Source of the DNA: Chthoniobacteraceae bacterium
Lineage (GTDB): Bacteria; Verrucomicrobiota; Verrucomicrobiia; Chthoniobacterales; Chthoniobacteraceae
DNA: 64,000 bases
Reading direction: 5' to 3'
Assembly (NCBI GenBank): GCA_028293625.1
Contig: JAQGOL010000009.1
Location: 124,001 to 188,000 of the forward strand
The position numbers and the translations under genes were made by a program. The notes under the pieces were generated by a model, which searched no databases, was not told the DNA's origin, and saw nothing but the letters and a program-made list of their open reading frames with translations. This document shows positions 44,651-52,541 of this stretch, one piece after another; positions within the stretch are counted from its first letter, which is position 1; each line of letters begins with the position of its first letter.

Positions 44651-45439
44651 ATGAACCTTAAACTCGACAATCAGCTCGCCCTCGTCACGGCTTCCACCGG
44701 CGGCATCGGACAGGAGATCGCCACCGCCCTTGCTCGCGAAGGCGCCACCGTGATCGTTAACGGCCGCAGCACCGCAAGCGTGGAGAGCGCCATTGCGGCC
44801 ATCCGCGCCGTCCTTCCAAACGCAAAACTGCAAGCCCTCGCCTCGGACAACGGGACAGCCGCTGGCGTGGCGGAGACCATTCGGCAGGTGCCCAATGTAG
44901 ACATTCTCATCAACAACCTGGGCATTTACGAGGCCGTCGGATTCTTCGACGAGACCGACGACGCGTGGCAGCGGCTTTTTGAAGTAAACATCATGAGTGG
45001 TGTCCGGCTCGCGCGGCACTACCTCAAAGAAATGCTCACGCAAAAAAGCGGACGGGTGATCTTTATCTCCAGCGAATCGGCCATCAGTCCGTCGCCCGAA
45101 ATGGCCCACTATGCCGCGACGAAAACAATGCAGCTTTCCATTTCGCGCAGCCTCGCGGAACTGACCAAAGGGACTGCTGTGACGGTCAACTCGATCCTCC
45201 CCGGCTCGACCAAGACCGAAGGGGTGACAAAATTCGTGAAAGACATTTTTCCGGGCGAAACCGAGGAGAACGCCGAGCGGCGTTTTGTGAAGGAAAATCG
45301 TCCCACATCGCTGATTGAGCGGCTCATTACCCCGCAGGAGATTGCCGACTTTGTCACATTCATCAGCAGTCCACTTGCCTCGGCTGTCAACGGAGCCGCG
45401 TTGCGCGTTGATGGCGGCCTGGTGCGCAGCGTCTTCTAA
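44651..45439 (+). CDS. SDR-family NAD(P)-dependent oxidoreductase
   Basis: 262 residues. The cofactor motif is TASTGGIG (13-20), the structural motif is NNLG in place of the usual NNAG, and the catalytic Tyr154 and Lys158 sit in YAATK, with the Ser in FISSESA before them. [13 protein letters not shown] is the family's substrate-loop region. Such classical SDRs oxidise or reduce alcohols and ketones, sugars or acyl chains. NG-R after beta-2 suggests NADPH. The neighbours give no hint of substrate. Complete and of normal length. Confidence 0.94.
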   Translation: MNLKLDNQLALVTASTGGIGQEIATALAREGATVIVNGRSTASVESAIAAIRAVLPNAKLQALASDNGTAAGVAETIRQVPNVDILINNLGIYEAVGFFDETDDAWQRLFEVNIMSGVRLARHYLKEMLTQKSGRVIFISSESAISPSPEMAHYAATKTMQLSISRSLAELTKGTAVTVNSILPGSTKTEGVTKFVKDIFPGETEENAERRFVKENRPTSLIERLITPQEIADFVTFISSPLASAVNGAALRVDGGLVRSVF

Positions 45440-45548
45440 TCGCGTCGGCGTCTCGTCATGGCGCCGGCTGCATCCAACGTTTAAGAAACGTTAGTGGATT
45501 GCCTGGCAAGCTGAGGCGCAGACGGCCTGGAGCTATTGGCTTGCAGGC

Positions 45549-46874
45549 GTGCCCGCACCCCGGCAAGAGTCCCGGATGTCTCGCGAAACCGGCCCCACTG
45601 CTTCCCCTTTATGGGAGCAGCTCCGGTCATTGACATGGCCGGCATTGGAGCCGGAGGAGGCTGAGACGGTGCGGCGAAACAAGCTGGGCGTCCGCGGATT
45701 GAATGGCGTGCTCATTGGAATGGTAAGCCTGCTGCTGCTTGTTTTGGCACGCGAACTGGTCAGCAGAGAGCTATGGATGCAACTGGCTTTTGTCAGCTTG
45801 GGCGGCTTGACCTATCTACTCTGGGCCCTGTTAGGCATTACACCGGTTAGCGAGCTGGTGCTGCGGCCTTGCAGCGCCACGAGGTGGCCGGCCCGAGCAT
45901 GGCCCGGCACGCTGCTTTTTTTCGCGGTCGAATTCCTCATTGCGACCTGGATCATTCTGGCGGCATTGCCAATGAATCCAGCCGGTGTCCTGCGAATCGT
46001 GCTGTTGCCCATTCTGGCGCATGCCGTGATTTTTCTACCCTGGGCGGGAATCGCGATGACAGCATCCCTTTGCGCCACTCTATACCTTTTCATACTCTCT
46101 GATCCGCCAGCGGGGGGCGGTCCTGCCGGGTTCCTGATTGAGGGCGCCTTTACGATCGTCTGCATGCACATGGTGGTATCTAGCCAGAAAAGCCGTGCTG
46201 AAATCGAGCGAATGGCGGCGGATCTTGCCGCTGCCAATCGCCATCTCGGTGCCTATGCGGCGCAAGCGGAGGAGTTGGCCGCAGCGCGTGAACGCAATCG
46301 GCTCGCGCGTGAGATTCACGACTCGCTGGGGCACTACCTGACGGTGGTGCGCGTGCAATTGGAAGCTGCCCTGGCCGTCTATGACCGCGCACCGGAGCTT
46401 GCAATGGACGCTGTGCGCAAAGCGCAGGCGCTGGTTGGCGAAGGATTGCGGGAAATTCGTAACTCCATTGCGGTATTGAGAGCGGCGCCGCTGGAGAGCC
46501 GCACGCTTTGTGAGGCGCTTCTCGCGTTGGTCGCTGAAAACGAGGCTGCCGGTTTGAGGGTGAAAATTGAGGTGCACGGCATGGAACGCGAATTATCCGC
46601 CGCGGGCGGCCTGACACTTTATCGTGTCGCCCAGGAAGGACTCACCAATGTGCGTAAACATGCGGCGGGCGCGGGCGCGCGTTTGCTTATCAACTTTGAT
46701 CCGGCTCAGAATGTAAGTCTCACGATAAGTGATGAGGGCCCCGGCGCCGGGCCGGTAACGGGCGGTTTTGGATTGCTCGGCCTTCGGGAACGGGCCGCGC
46801 TGCTTGGCGGGAAGTTCTCAACCCAGACCACTCCGGGTAAAGGCTTTCGTCTCGCCATTGAACTGCCGGAATGA
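45549..46874 (+). CDS. NarL-type sensor histidine kinase (HisKA_3)
   Basis: 441 residues from a GTG at 45549, or 432 from the ATG at 45576, which looks better. Five or six membrane helices cover about residues 50-215 (GVLIGMVSLLLLVLA, LLFFAVEFLIATWIIL, VLLPILAHAVIFLP and others), with no large periplasmic domain. REIHDSLGHYLT holds the phospho-His257, and the C-terminal ATPase has EGLTNVRKHA, DEGPG and GFGLLGLRERA. It senses a cue in or at the membrane and phosphorylates the response regulator encoded next, whose ATG overlaps its stop by four bases. Confidence 0.95.
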   Translation: MPAPRQESRMSRETGPTASPLWEQLRSLTWPALEPEEAETVRRNKLGVRGLNGVLIGMVSLLLLVLARELVSRELWMQLAFVSLGGLTYLLWALLGITPVSELVLRPCSATRWPARAWPGTLLFFAVEFLIATWIILAALPMNPAGVLRIVLLPILAHAVIFLPWAGIAMTASLCATLYLFILSDPPAGGGPAGFLIEGAFTIVCMHMVVSSQKSRAEIERMAADLAAANRHLGAYAAQAEELAAARERNRLAREIHDSLGHYLTVVRVQLEAALAVYDRAPELAMDAVRKAQALVGEGLREIRNSIAVLRAAPLESRTLCEALLALVAENEAAGLRVKIEVHGMERELSAAGGLTLYRVAQEGLTNVRKHAAGAGARLLINFDPAQNVSLTISDEGPGAGPVTGGFGLLGLRERAALLGGKFSTQTTPGKGFRLAIELPE

Positions 46875-47518
46875 ACCCGATCCGAATCGTGCTTGCTGAC
46901 GACCAGGCGCTTTTCCGTGAAGGCCTGCGGATGTTGCTTTCCATCGAATCGACTATCGAGATTGTCGGGGAAGCGGCCAACGGGGTGGAAGCGGTCGAGA
47001 TAGCCCGAATCCTGCAGCCCGATCTGGTGCTGATGGATTTGCGAATGCCCGTGATGGGAGGAGTGGAAGCGACACGGCGAGTCCGCGACGCGAGCCCTGC
47101 TTCGCGGGTATTGGTGCTTACCACTTTTCACGAAAACGAAGAGATTTTCGATGCGCTGCGGGCCGGTGCCTGCGGTTATTTGCTGAAAGACACGCCTTCA
47201 AAAAAACTCGTTGAGGCGATCCACGCTGCCGTGCGGGGCGAAAGTGTGATTGATCCAAGCGTGGCGGCAAAAGTCGTCGCGGAGTTCAACCGGCTTTCGT
47301 TGCGTGGCGGTCCAATCGGCGGCAATCCGCTCCTTTCCGCCAGGGAGCACGACGTGCTGCGCCAGGTTGCACGCGGCAGGACGAACAAGGAGATCGCAAG
47401 TGCGCTGCATGTTGCCGAAGGGACGGTGAAGAATCACCTGACAAACATCTTCTCCCGGCTTGGCGTCATCGATCGGACTCAGGCGGCGCTCAAAGCGCGG
47501 GACCTGGGGATTGTATAA
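46871..47518 (+). CDS. NarL/LuxR-type response regulator
   Basis: 215 residues. The receiver domain has the acidic pair in VLADDQ, phospho-Asp56 in LMDLRMP, the Thr in VLTTFH and the Lys in LLKDTPS. The C-terminal LuxR-type helix-turn-helix (150-210) reads LSAREHDVLRQVARGRTNKEIASALHVAEGTVKNH with all usual residues. It is the partner of the overlapping sensor kinase. A cluster of repeated CATGACC half-sites lies directly after its stop codon, in front of the sterol-desaturase gene, which may be its target. Confidence 0.96.
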   Translation: MNPIRIVLADDQALFREGLRMLLSIESTIEIVGEAANGVEAVEIARILQPDLVLMDLRMPVMGGVEATRRVRDASPASRVLVLTTFHENEEIFDALRAGACGYLLKDTPSKKLVEAIHAAVRGESVIDPSVAAKVVAEFNRLSLRGGPIGGNPLLSAREHDVLRQVARGRTNKEIASALHVAEGTVKNHLTNIFSRLGVIDRTQAALKARDLGIV

Positions 47519-47552
47519 GGTCATGGTGCACTCATGACCACGGCATGACCAC
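47519..47552. promoter_or_regulatory. Cluster of CATGACC half-sites
   Basis: GGTCATG and CATGACC form perfect 7-bp inverted arms with a 7-nt spacer (47519-47539), and CATGACCAC is then repeated directly two bases further on (from 47544). Such spacing of inverted and direct copies is usual for NarL-type regulator sites. It lies between the response regulator and the desaturase. Confidence 0.4.
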
Positions 47553-47734
47553 CGGCTTGTTGCGGCTTGCCACCATCGGCGTCACGATGGCGCCATGTTC
47601 AACCCGCCACATTTGACAGTTTTCCCGGCGTTTCTCCATGCCGGGGCGCGGATAACCGGCCCGGGAACAAGGGACTTCTCCAGGCAAATACCAAAGCCTC
47701 CGCGGGCGAAGTCTGTAACCACCCGATTTTTTCC

Positions 47735-48508
47735 ATGAAGCACTTTCCTAACTTTTACGAAATTACCGCCGGAAGCTTCATTGACCTCGCCATCCGCTAC
47801 AGCATTCTTGCGGGCCTGGCTTGGGTGCTTGGTTATGTCCTCTTCAAGCATCGGTGGTTTCATCGCAAGATCATCGCCCGGTTTCCTTCTTCACCGGAAG
47901 TGCGGCGTGAGATCGGCTATTCGATCATGTCGCTGGTCATTTTCGCTCTCACTGGCGCCGTGACGATTCAGTTCGCACGGATGGGCTGGACTCAGCTCTA
48001 CTGGCGCATTGGCGAACATGGCTGGCCTTGGTTCTGGCTTTCAATCGGGGCCACGATCCTTCTCCATGATACCTGGTTCTACTGGACTCACCGGCTGGTG
48101 CATCATCGGCGTCTTTTTCGTTACTTTCACCGCGTGCATCACCTCTCCCACAATCCTTCTCCCTGGGCCGCCTATGCGTTCGATCCGGCGGAGGCAGTCG
48201 TCCAAGCCTCTATCTTTCCTTTGGCTGCGATCGTGATGCCGCTTCATCCGCTGGCTTTCGCCATTTTTATGGGCTGGCAGATTACTTTCAATATTCTTGG
48301 GCACGCCGGTTACGAATTTCATCCGCGCTGGCTTATGGACTCCTGGCTTGGACACGTTCTTAACACGCCAACCAATCACATCATGCATCACGAGAAGTTG
48401 CGCGGGAATTACGGACTCTACTTCAATGTGTGGGATCGGCTTATGGGGACCAATCACAAAGAATATGAGGCGCGATTCCGCGAAGTTACTTCCAGGGCAA
48501 AGAGATGA
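47735..48508 (+). CDS. Sterol desaturase/fatty acid hydroxylase superfamily membrane enzyme
   Basis: 257 residues from the ATG at 47735; the open frame to 47567 is not protein-like. Four or so membrane helices. The di-iron histidine boxes are complete: HDTWFYWTHRLVHH (His111, 119, 123, 124), FHRVHHLSH (His132, 135, 136, 139), GHAGYEFH and NHIMHH (His215, 218, 219). It should hydroxylate or desaturate a lipid, carotenoid or sterol-like substrate using O2. The actual substrate is not set by sequence alone. About 70 bp separate it from pncA. It may be controlled by the NarL-type pair upstream. Confidence 0.92.
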   Translation: MKHFPNFYEITAGSFIDLAIRYSILAGLAWVLGYVLFKHRWFHRKIIARFPSSPEVRREIGYSIMSLVIFALTGAVTIQFARMGWTQLYWRIGEHGWPWFWLSIGATILLHDTWFYWTHRLVHHRRLFRYFHRVHHLSHNPSPWAAYAFDPAEAVVQASIFPLAAIVMPLHPLAFAIFMGWQITFNILGHAGYEFHPRWLMDSWLGHVLNTPTNHIMHHEKLRGNYGLYFNVWDRLMGTNHKEYEARFREVTSRAKR

Positions 48509-48539
48509 TGGCGGCCGGTCCGAAGTGAAAAGGCTTGTA

Positions 48540-48560
48540 TTGGTGTCTTATTGACACCAA
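48540..48560. promoter_or_regulatory. Candidate NrtR operator in front of pncA
   Basis: Perfect 8-bp arms TTGGTGTC and GACACCAA with a 5-nt spacer (TTATT), 19 bp before the pncA start. An NrtR-like regulator is encoded two genes on, so this is the natural operator candidate. A ligand-independent hairpin in the leader is the alternative. Confidence 0.6.
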
Positions 48561-48579
48561 CCAATGCCAAGCCGCTCCC

Positions 48580-49200
48580 ATGAACGCCCTTCTCCTCGTT
48601 GATATTCAAAATGATTTCCTTCCCGGCGGCGCGCTCGCGGTCCCGCAAGGCGATTTGATTGTGCCCGTGGTGAACCGCCTTCAGCCGTGCTTCGATCTGG
48701 TTGTGGCCACGCAGGATTGGCATCCCTGTGAACACGGCAGCTTTGCCGCCAATCATCCTCTCCGTGAGCCGGGTGAGTTAATCGAATTACACGGCCTTCC
48801 GCAAAGGCTCTGGCCAATCCATTGCGTGCAGACGACAACCGGCGCGGAGTTCGCTCCCGGACTGAACCGGGAAAAGTGGGACCGCGTTTTTGTCAAAGGC
48901 GTCGATCCGGCCATTGACAGCTACAGTGGTTTTTTTGACAACGGCCATCGTCACTCAACTGGCCTGGGCGAGTATCTGCGAAGCAAAGGCGTCACCGCCG
49001 TGTTTGTTGTGGGGCTGGCCACCGACTATTGCGTGAAATTCACGGTGCTCGATGCATTGACGCTGGGATTCAAGACGCATCTCATTGAGGACGCGTGCCG
49101 CGGCGTGAATCTGGAACCTGGTGACGTCGATCGGGCGCTTGATGAGATGCGGGCCGCCGGGACTTCCATCCTCACGGCGGACCAGCTGATCTCGCAATAA
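48580..49200 (+). CDS. pncA: Nicotinamidase/pyrazinamidase
   Basis: 206 residues from the ATG at 48580. The catalytic triad is Asp8 (LLVDIQNDF), Lys106 (VFVKG) and Cys151 (LATDYCVKFT); the metal site is Asp46 and His48 (QDWHP) with His81. It hydrolyses nicotinamide to nicotinate, feeding NAD salvage through the Preiss-Handler route. A cis-peptide-bearing V-G-L-A segment precedes the Cys as in known enzymes. The NrtR-like gene starts 21 bp after the stop, so the two form an NAD-salvage unit. A perfect palindrome lies just upstream of the start and probably mediates repression. Confidence 0.96.
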   Translation: MNALLLVDIQNDFLPGGALAVPQGDLIVPVVNRLQPCFDLVVATQDWHPCEHGSFAANHPLREPGELIELHGLPQRLWPIHCVQTTTGAEFAPGLNREKWDRVFVKGVDPAIDSYSGFFDNGHRHSTGLGEYLRSKGVTAVFVVGLATDYCVKFTVLDALTLGFKTHLIEDACRGVNLEPGDVDRALDEMRAAGTSILTADQLISQ

Positions 49201-49221
49201 ATCCATTCGATCGCGCTGACC

Positions 49222-49896
49222 ATGGGCTTCAATTATCCACGCGCGGCAATAACTGTGGATTGCGTTGTCTTCGGGTTTGATGAAGGCGAGTTGAAGGTCC
49301 TGCTCATCCAACGCGGGATTGCGCCTTTTAAAGGCAAATGGGCGCTTCCCGGTGGATTCGTGCGCACGGATGAAACCATCGATCAAGCGGCGGGCCGCGA
49401 GTTGCTGGAAGAAACCGGACTCACGAATGTCTTTCTCGAACAGCTTTATACCTTTGGCGCGGTCGATCGCGATCCGCGCGAGCGAGTCGTGAGCGTTGCT
49501 TATTACGCGCTGGTCAAGCTCTGCGAACATCCGGCCACAGGCGCCAGCGATGCGGCATGGTTTCCCGTGGCCAAGCCGCCAACGCTCGCTTTTGATCATG
49601 CGGAAATCTTAAAGACCGGCTTGAGCCGGCTTCGCGGCAAGGTGCGCTACGAGCCAATTGGCTTTGAGTTGTTGCCCGAAAAATTCACGCTTTCGCAGCT
49701 CCAGCATCTGTATGAGAGCGTGCTTCAAACAACGCTCGATAAGCGGAATTTTCGCAAAAGGATTCTGAGCATGGAGCTGCTGGTTTCCCTGGAAGGGGAA
49801 CTTTGTTCCGGGGCACATCGCCCGGCGCAATTATTCCGGTTTGACGCTGAAAAATATGCCGCCCTGAAAGAGGCCGGTTTCAATTTCGAATTGTAA
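49222..49896 (+). CDS. nrtR: NrtR-type Nudix regulator of NAD metabolism
   Basis: 224 residues. Residues 8-140 form a Nudix domain; the box at 45-67 reads G-F-V-R-T-D-E ... R-E-L-L-E-E-T-G-L and is intact, so hydrolase activity cannot be excluded. Residues 145-224 match the winged-helix part of NrtR ([23 protein letters not shown]). NrtR proteins repress NAD genes and let go of DNA on binding ADP-ribose or a related nucleotide. The adjacent pncA and the palindrome before it strongly support this reading over a plain ADP-ribose hydrolase. Confidence 0.88.
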   Translation: MGFNYPRAAITVDCVVFGFDEGELKVLLIQRGIAPFKGKWALPGGFVRTDETIDQAAGRELLEETGLTNVFLEQLYTFGAVDRDPRERVVSVAYYALVKLCEHPATGASDAAWFPVAKPPTLAFDHAEILKTGLSRLRGKVRYEPIGFELLPEKFTLSQLQHLYESVLQTTLDKRNFRKRILSMELLVSLEGELCSGAHRPAQLFRFDAEKYAALKEAGFNFEL

Positions 49897-49979
49897 TAAG
49901 CTGCTTCGGCGTGACGCGCGCAGAGTTCGCGTCATGAAACGATTCGTATGGCATGCACTCACTGTTTGCCGAACGCGCG

Positions 49980-50546
49980 ATGCAGCGTTTTGTTATAATA
50001 GCGTTGCCCCTTTTCATCTTCTCCATTGCACTCGGAACGGTGGCCGCGGAAGTCAAAAAAGAATCGCTGACCAAACTCACCACCCAGGTCGGTGAGACCT
50101 TCTGGTCCGCTCCGGAAAAACGGTTGGTGCGTGCCACGGTTTATAAAAAAGGGAAGGGAGATTCGGATTCCAAAAACGGCAAAAGCGATGAAAAAATCGG
50201 ACTCCGTTATGCCACCAACCAGGAAGCCGGGACGCTGGCGATTCCTCAATGGCTTCCACGGGGAAGCATGGTGAAAATCCATACGGAACACGGCGTGCTT
50301 TCCTATATCGCCGCGGATGAAGGAAGCGATATCGAGACAAGGGAAGCGGCCAGGGACGGTGGCAAAACAGAGGAACAAAAGGCCGCGCCGGTGCTCGATT
50401 TTTGTGCCGCGGAGCAGTTATGGCCCGACTTTGTCATCGTCGAGATCTATTATTACGCGGGCAAAGTGGCGTTCAGCGATTTGAGCTCCGAGAATCAGAA
50501 AACTCTCTTCGCGTATGCTATGGAATATGTCACCAAACGAGAATGA
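49980..50546 (+). CDS. Secreted protein, possible RlpA/3D-type double-psi barrel
   Basis: 188 residues from the ATG at 49980 (an ATG at 49953 precedes it). Signal peptide at residues 1-25 (MQRFVIIALPLFIFSIALG). The centre contains VRATVYKKGKGDSD, GLRYATNQEAGTLAIPQWLPRGSMVKI and GVLSYIAADEGSDI, the order of elements found in RlpA and 3D-domain barrels (A-T-x-Y, entry loop, P-x-G-S-x-V, and D-x-G). A barrel that binds or cleaves peptidoglycan is a reasonable guess; the catalytic Asp pattern is not clear. Family assignment is tentative. Confidence 0.6.
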   Translation: MQRFVIIALPLFIFSIALGTVAAEVKKESLTKLTTQVGETFWSAPEKRLVRATVYKKGKGDSDSKNGKSDEKIGLRYATNQEAGTLAIPQWLPRGSMVKIHTEHGVLSYIAADEGSDIETREAARDGGKTEEQKAAPVLDFCAAEQLWPDFVIVEIYYYAGKVAFSDLSSENQKTLFAYAMEYVTKRE

Positions 50547-50606
50547 CGCTTTCTACCGAGCGGACAATGGTTTGAAGAAAAATGCTTGCGTTGGATGGAA
50601 ATAGAC

Positions 50607-50618
50607 GACTAATTAGTC
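50607..50618. promoter_or_regulatory. Candidate TetR operator (autoregulatory site)
   Basis: Perfect 12-bp palindrome GACTAATTAGTC, nine bases before the TetR start codon. A 10-of-12 match stands at the same place before the adaptor gene. Confidence 0.6.
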
Positions 50619-50627
50619 AACAAACAA

Positions 50628-51236
50628 ATGGGACGCACAAGTGATGCTAAAGAACGACTGCTCGATGCCGCCCTCGATCTGATCTGGGAGCGCAGCTACG
50701 GGATCGTCACCATTGATGCCATTTGTGAGAAGGCCGGAGTCAAGAAGGGGAGCTTCTATTATTTTTTCCAATCGAAGGCTGAATTGGCGGTCGCGGCTCT
50801 TGAATTGAACTGGCGGACCTGCGGTAAGCCGAAGTGGGATGCGATCTTTTCAGCCTCAATAGAACCGCTGACGCGGCTCCGTAATTTTTTGCAATCAATC
50901 CATGATGCGCAGGCCGAGATCCAACGGGAGCATGGGAAGGTGCTTGGTTGTCCGTGCTTTTCAATCGGTTCGGAAACCAGCAGCCAGGACGAGCCGGTTC
51001 TCGCCCAGGCCCAGGCGATCCTGGCTCAGCAGATCCGTTATTTTGAATCGACCATCCGCGATGCCCAGGCGGAGGGATCGGTGCCGGCGGGGGATGCTTC
51101 CCTAAAAGCCAAATGTTTGTTTGCCCTCTTTGAAGGAAGCCTCGCTCAGGCGCGAATCCAAAATGACTTGGAAGTGCTGCGCATCCTGCCCCAGGCGGGC
51201 ATGGGACTGCTTGGCGTGCCGGCATTCAACTCTTAA
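50628..51236 (+). CDS. TetR-family regulator of the second RND operon
   Basis: 202 residues. Helix-turn-helix at about 8-52: ERLLDAALDLIWERSYGIVTIDAICEKAGVKKGSFYYFFQSKAEL, with the family signature spanning the recognition helix. The C-terminal domain has GCPCFSIGSETSS, a segment of the AcuR/YxaF-like subgroup that includes Cys residues able to sense electrophiles (inference). It is followed by the adaptor and permease genes on the same strand, and two near-identical palindromes lie in front of its own start and of the adaptor start, consistent with repression of both transcripts. Confidence 0.94.
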   Translation: MGRTSDAKERLLDAALDLIWERSYGIVTIDAICEKAGVKKGSFYYFFQSKAELAVAALELNWRTCGKPKWDAIFSASIEPLTRLRNFLQSIHDAQAEIQREHGKVLGCPCFSIGSETSSQDEPVLAQAQAILAQQIRYFESTIRDAQAEGSVPAGDASLKAKCLFALFEGSLAQARIQNDLEVLRILPQAGMGLLGVPAFNS

Positions 51237-51274
51237 GCGGGGGGATTTTGGTCCCTTTTTTTAACCTTATTCTT

Positions 51275-51286
51275 TACTAAGTAGTC
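51275..51286. promoter_or_regulatory. Second candidate TetR operator
   Basis: TACTAAGTAGTC matches GACTAATTAGTC at 10 of 12 positions and lies 12 bp before the adaptor start, like the first site before tetR. An overlapping dyad AGTAGT-CC-ACTACT spans 51280-51293. Confidence 0.5.
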
Positions 51287-51298
51287 CACTACTCACTC

Positions 51299-52531
51299 AT
51301 GATAACCACCGAAATCCAACCATCGCCTTCGTTGAATCGGACCGTGCCAAAACCGCGCCGCCGCCGCAACCGCCCTTTTTTTCTAATTGGAGGCATCGCG
51401 GCGCTGGGGGTGGCGGTCTATTTTGGCAGCCGCTCAACAGCCACCGGTGGAGCGGAGCTGCCAGCGGCGCCGCTTCCTCCCAAAGTCACGGTCGCTTCCG
51501 TTGAAGAAATGACCATGACCGATCAACATGAGTTGCTTGGACGGGTTGATGCGATGGAGACCGTGGAGATTCGTTCGCGGGTTTCAGGGCATATCGATGA
51601 AGTGCGGCTTAAAGCCGGTGAAGTAGTCAAGAAAGGCGAGGTGCTTTTTGTCATCGATTCGCGTCCTTACCGCGCGCAATTTGACTTGGCAACAGCCGCC
51701 GTTGAGCGGGCAAAAGTTAGGGCTCTCAATGCCGAACGCACCGCCCGGCGCTCGGGTGAATTGCTTAAAAGCCGGGCGATTTCCATCGAGGAGGCGGATA
51801 CGCGTTCTTCGAATTACGCGGAGGCACAGGCGGATCTGCTCGCGGCCGAAGCCACCCTGGCAACCGCCCGGCTTGACCTTGAATTCACGGAAGTGCGTTC
51901 TCCCATTGATGGACGCGTCAACCGCGCCTACGTGACGGCCGGCAATCTGGTTTCAGGTGCGCCGGGCACGGCTACGTTGCTGACTTCGGTTGTCTCCGTG
52001 GGCGAAGTTTACGTTTATGCCGATGTGGACGAGGCAACGCTTCTGGCGTTTAACCGCCTCAAGCGTGACCGAACATTGGTCACCGAGAACGGACGAGTGC
52101 CGGTTGAAATGCAGTTGAGCGATGAGGCTTCTTTTACTCATCGCGGCTTCATCGAATCGGCCGACAACCGGCTTCAAATCGGAACCGGTAGCCTCGTTCT
52201 GCGGATGATCTTTCCCAATCCGCAGGGTGACCTGATCCCCGGACTTTTCGCCCGGATTCGGCTTCCGGTGAGCGCGCCGCATACGACGCTTTTGATCAGC
52301 GAACGGGCGATCGGCACCGATCAAAGTCAGAAATTCGTGCTCGTGGTTGGAACTGACAATATCGCCTCCTACCGGGCGGTGAAGCTTGGGCCGATCCTGG
52401 GTGGCCAGCGCATCGTCCGTGACGGGCTGCACACCGGAGAGCGGGTGATTGTCAATGGTCTGCAGCGCTCGCGGCCTGGCGCATTGGTGGCTCCGGAGAC
52501 GGCGCCGGTTGTGGCCATCGCGGCAAAATAA
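51299..52531 (+). CDS. RND periplasmic adaptor (membrane-anchored)
   Basis: 410 residues. A basic N-terminus (PKPRRRRNR) precedes a single membrane helix (residues 28-45), which anchors the protein without lipid. The lipoyl domain begins GRVDAMETVEIRSRVSG and ends VRSPIDGRVNRAYVTAGNLV; a helical hairpin lies between (about 125-175). The beta-barrel and membrane-proximal domains follow, to residue 395. It couples the permease encoded 10 bp downstream to an outer-membrane channel, which is not encoded here. Unlike the adaptor at 32982 it lacks a lipobox. Confidence 0.95.
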   Translation: MITTEIQPSPSLNRTVPKPRRRRNRPFFLIGGIAALGVAVYFGSRSTATGGAELPAAPLPPKVTVASVEEMTMTDQHELLGRVDAMETVEIRSRVSGHIDEVRLKAGEVVKKGEVLFVIDSRPYRAQFDLATAAVERAKVRALNAERTARRSGELLKSRAISIEEADTRSSNYAEAQADLLAAEATLATARLDLEFTEVRSPIDGRVNRAYVTAGNLVSGAPGTATLLTSVVSVGEVYVYADVDEATLLAFNRLKRDRTLVTENGRVPVEMQLSDEASFTHRGFIESADNRLQIGTGSLVLRMIFPNPQGDLIPGLFARIRLPVSAPHTTLLISERAIGTDQSQKFVLVVGTDNIASYRAVKLGPILGGQRIVRDGLHTGERVIVNGLQRSRPGALVAPETAPVVAIAAK

Positions 52532-52541
52532 GGCGGTTCCC

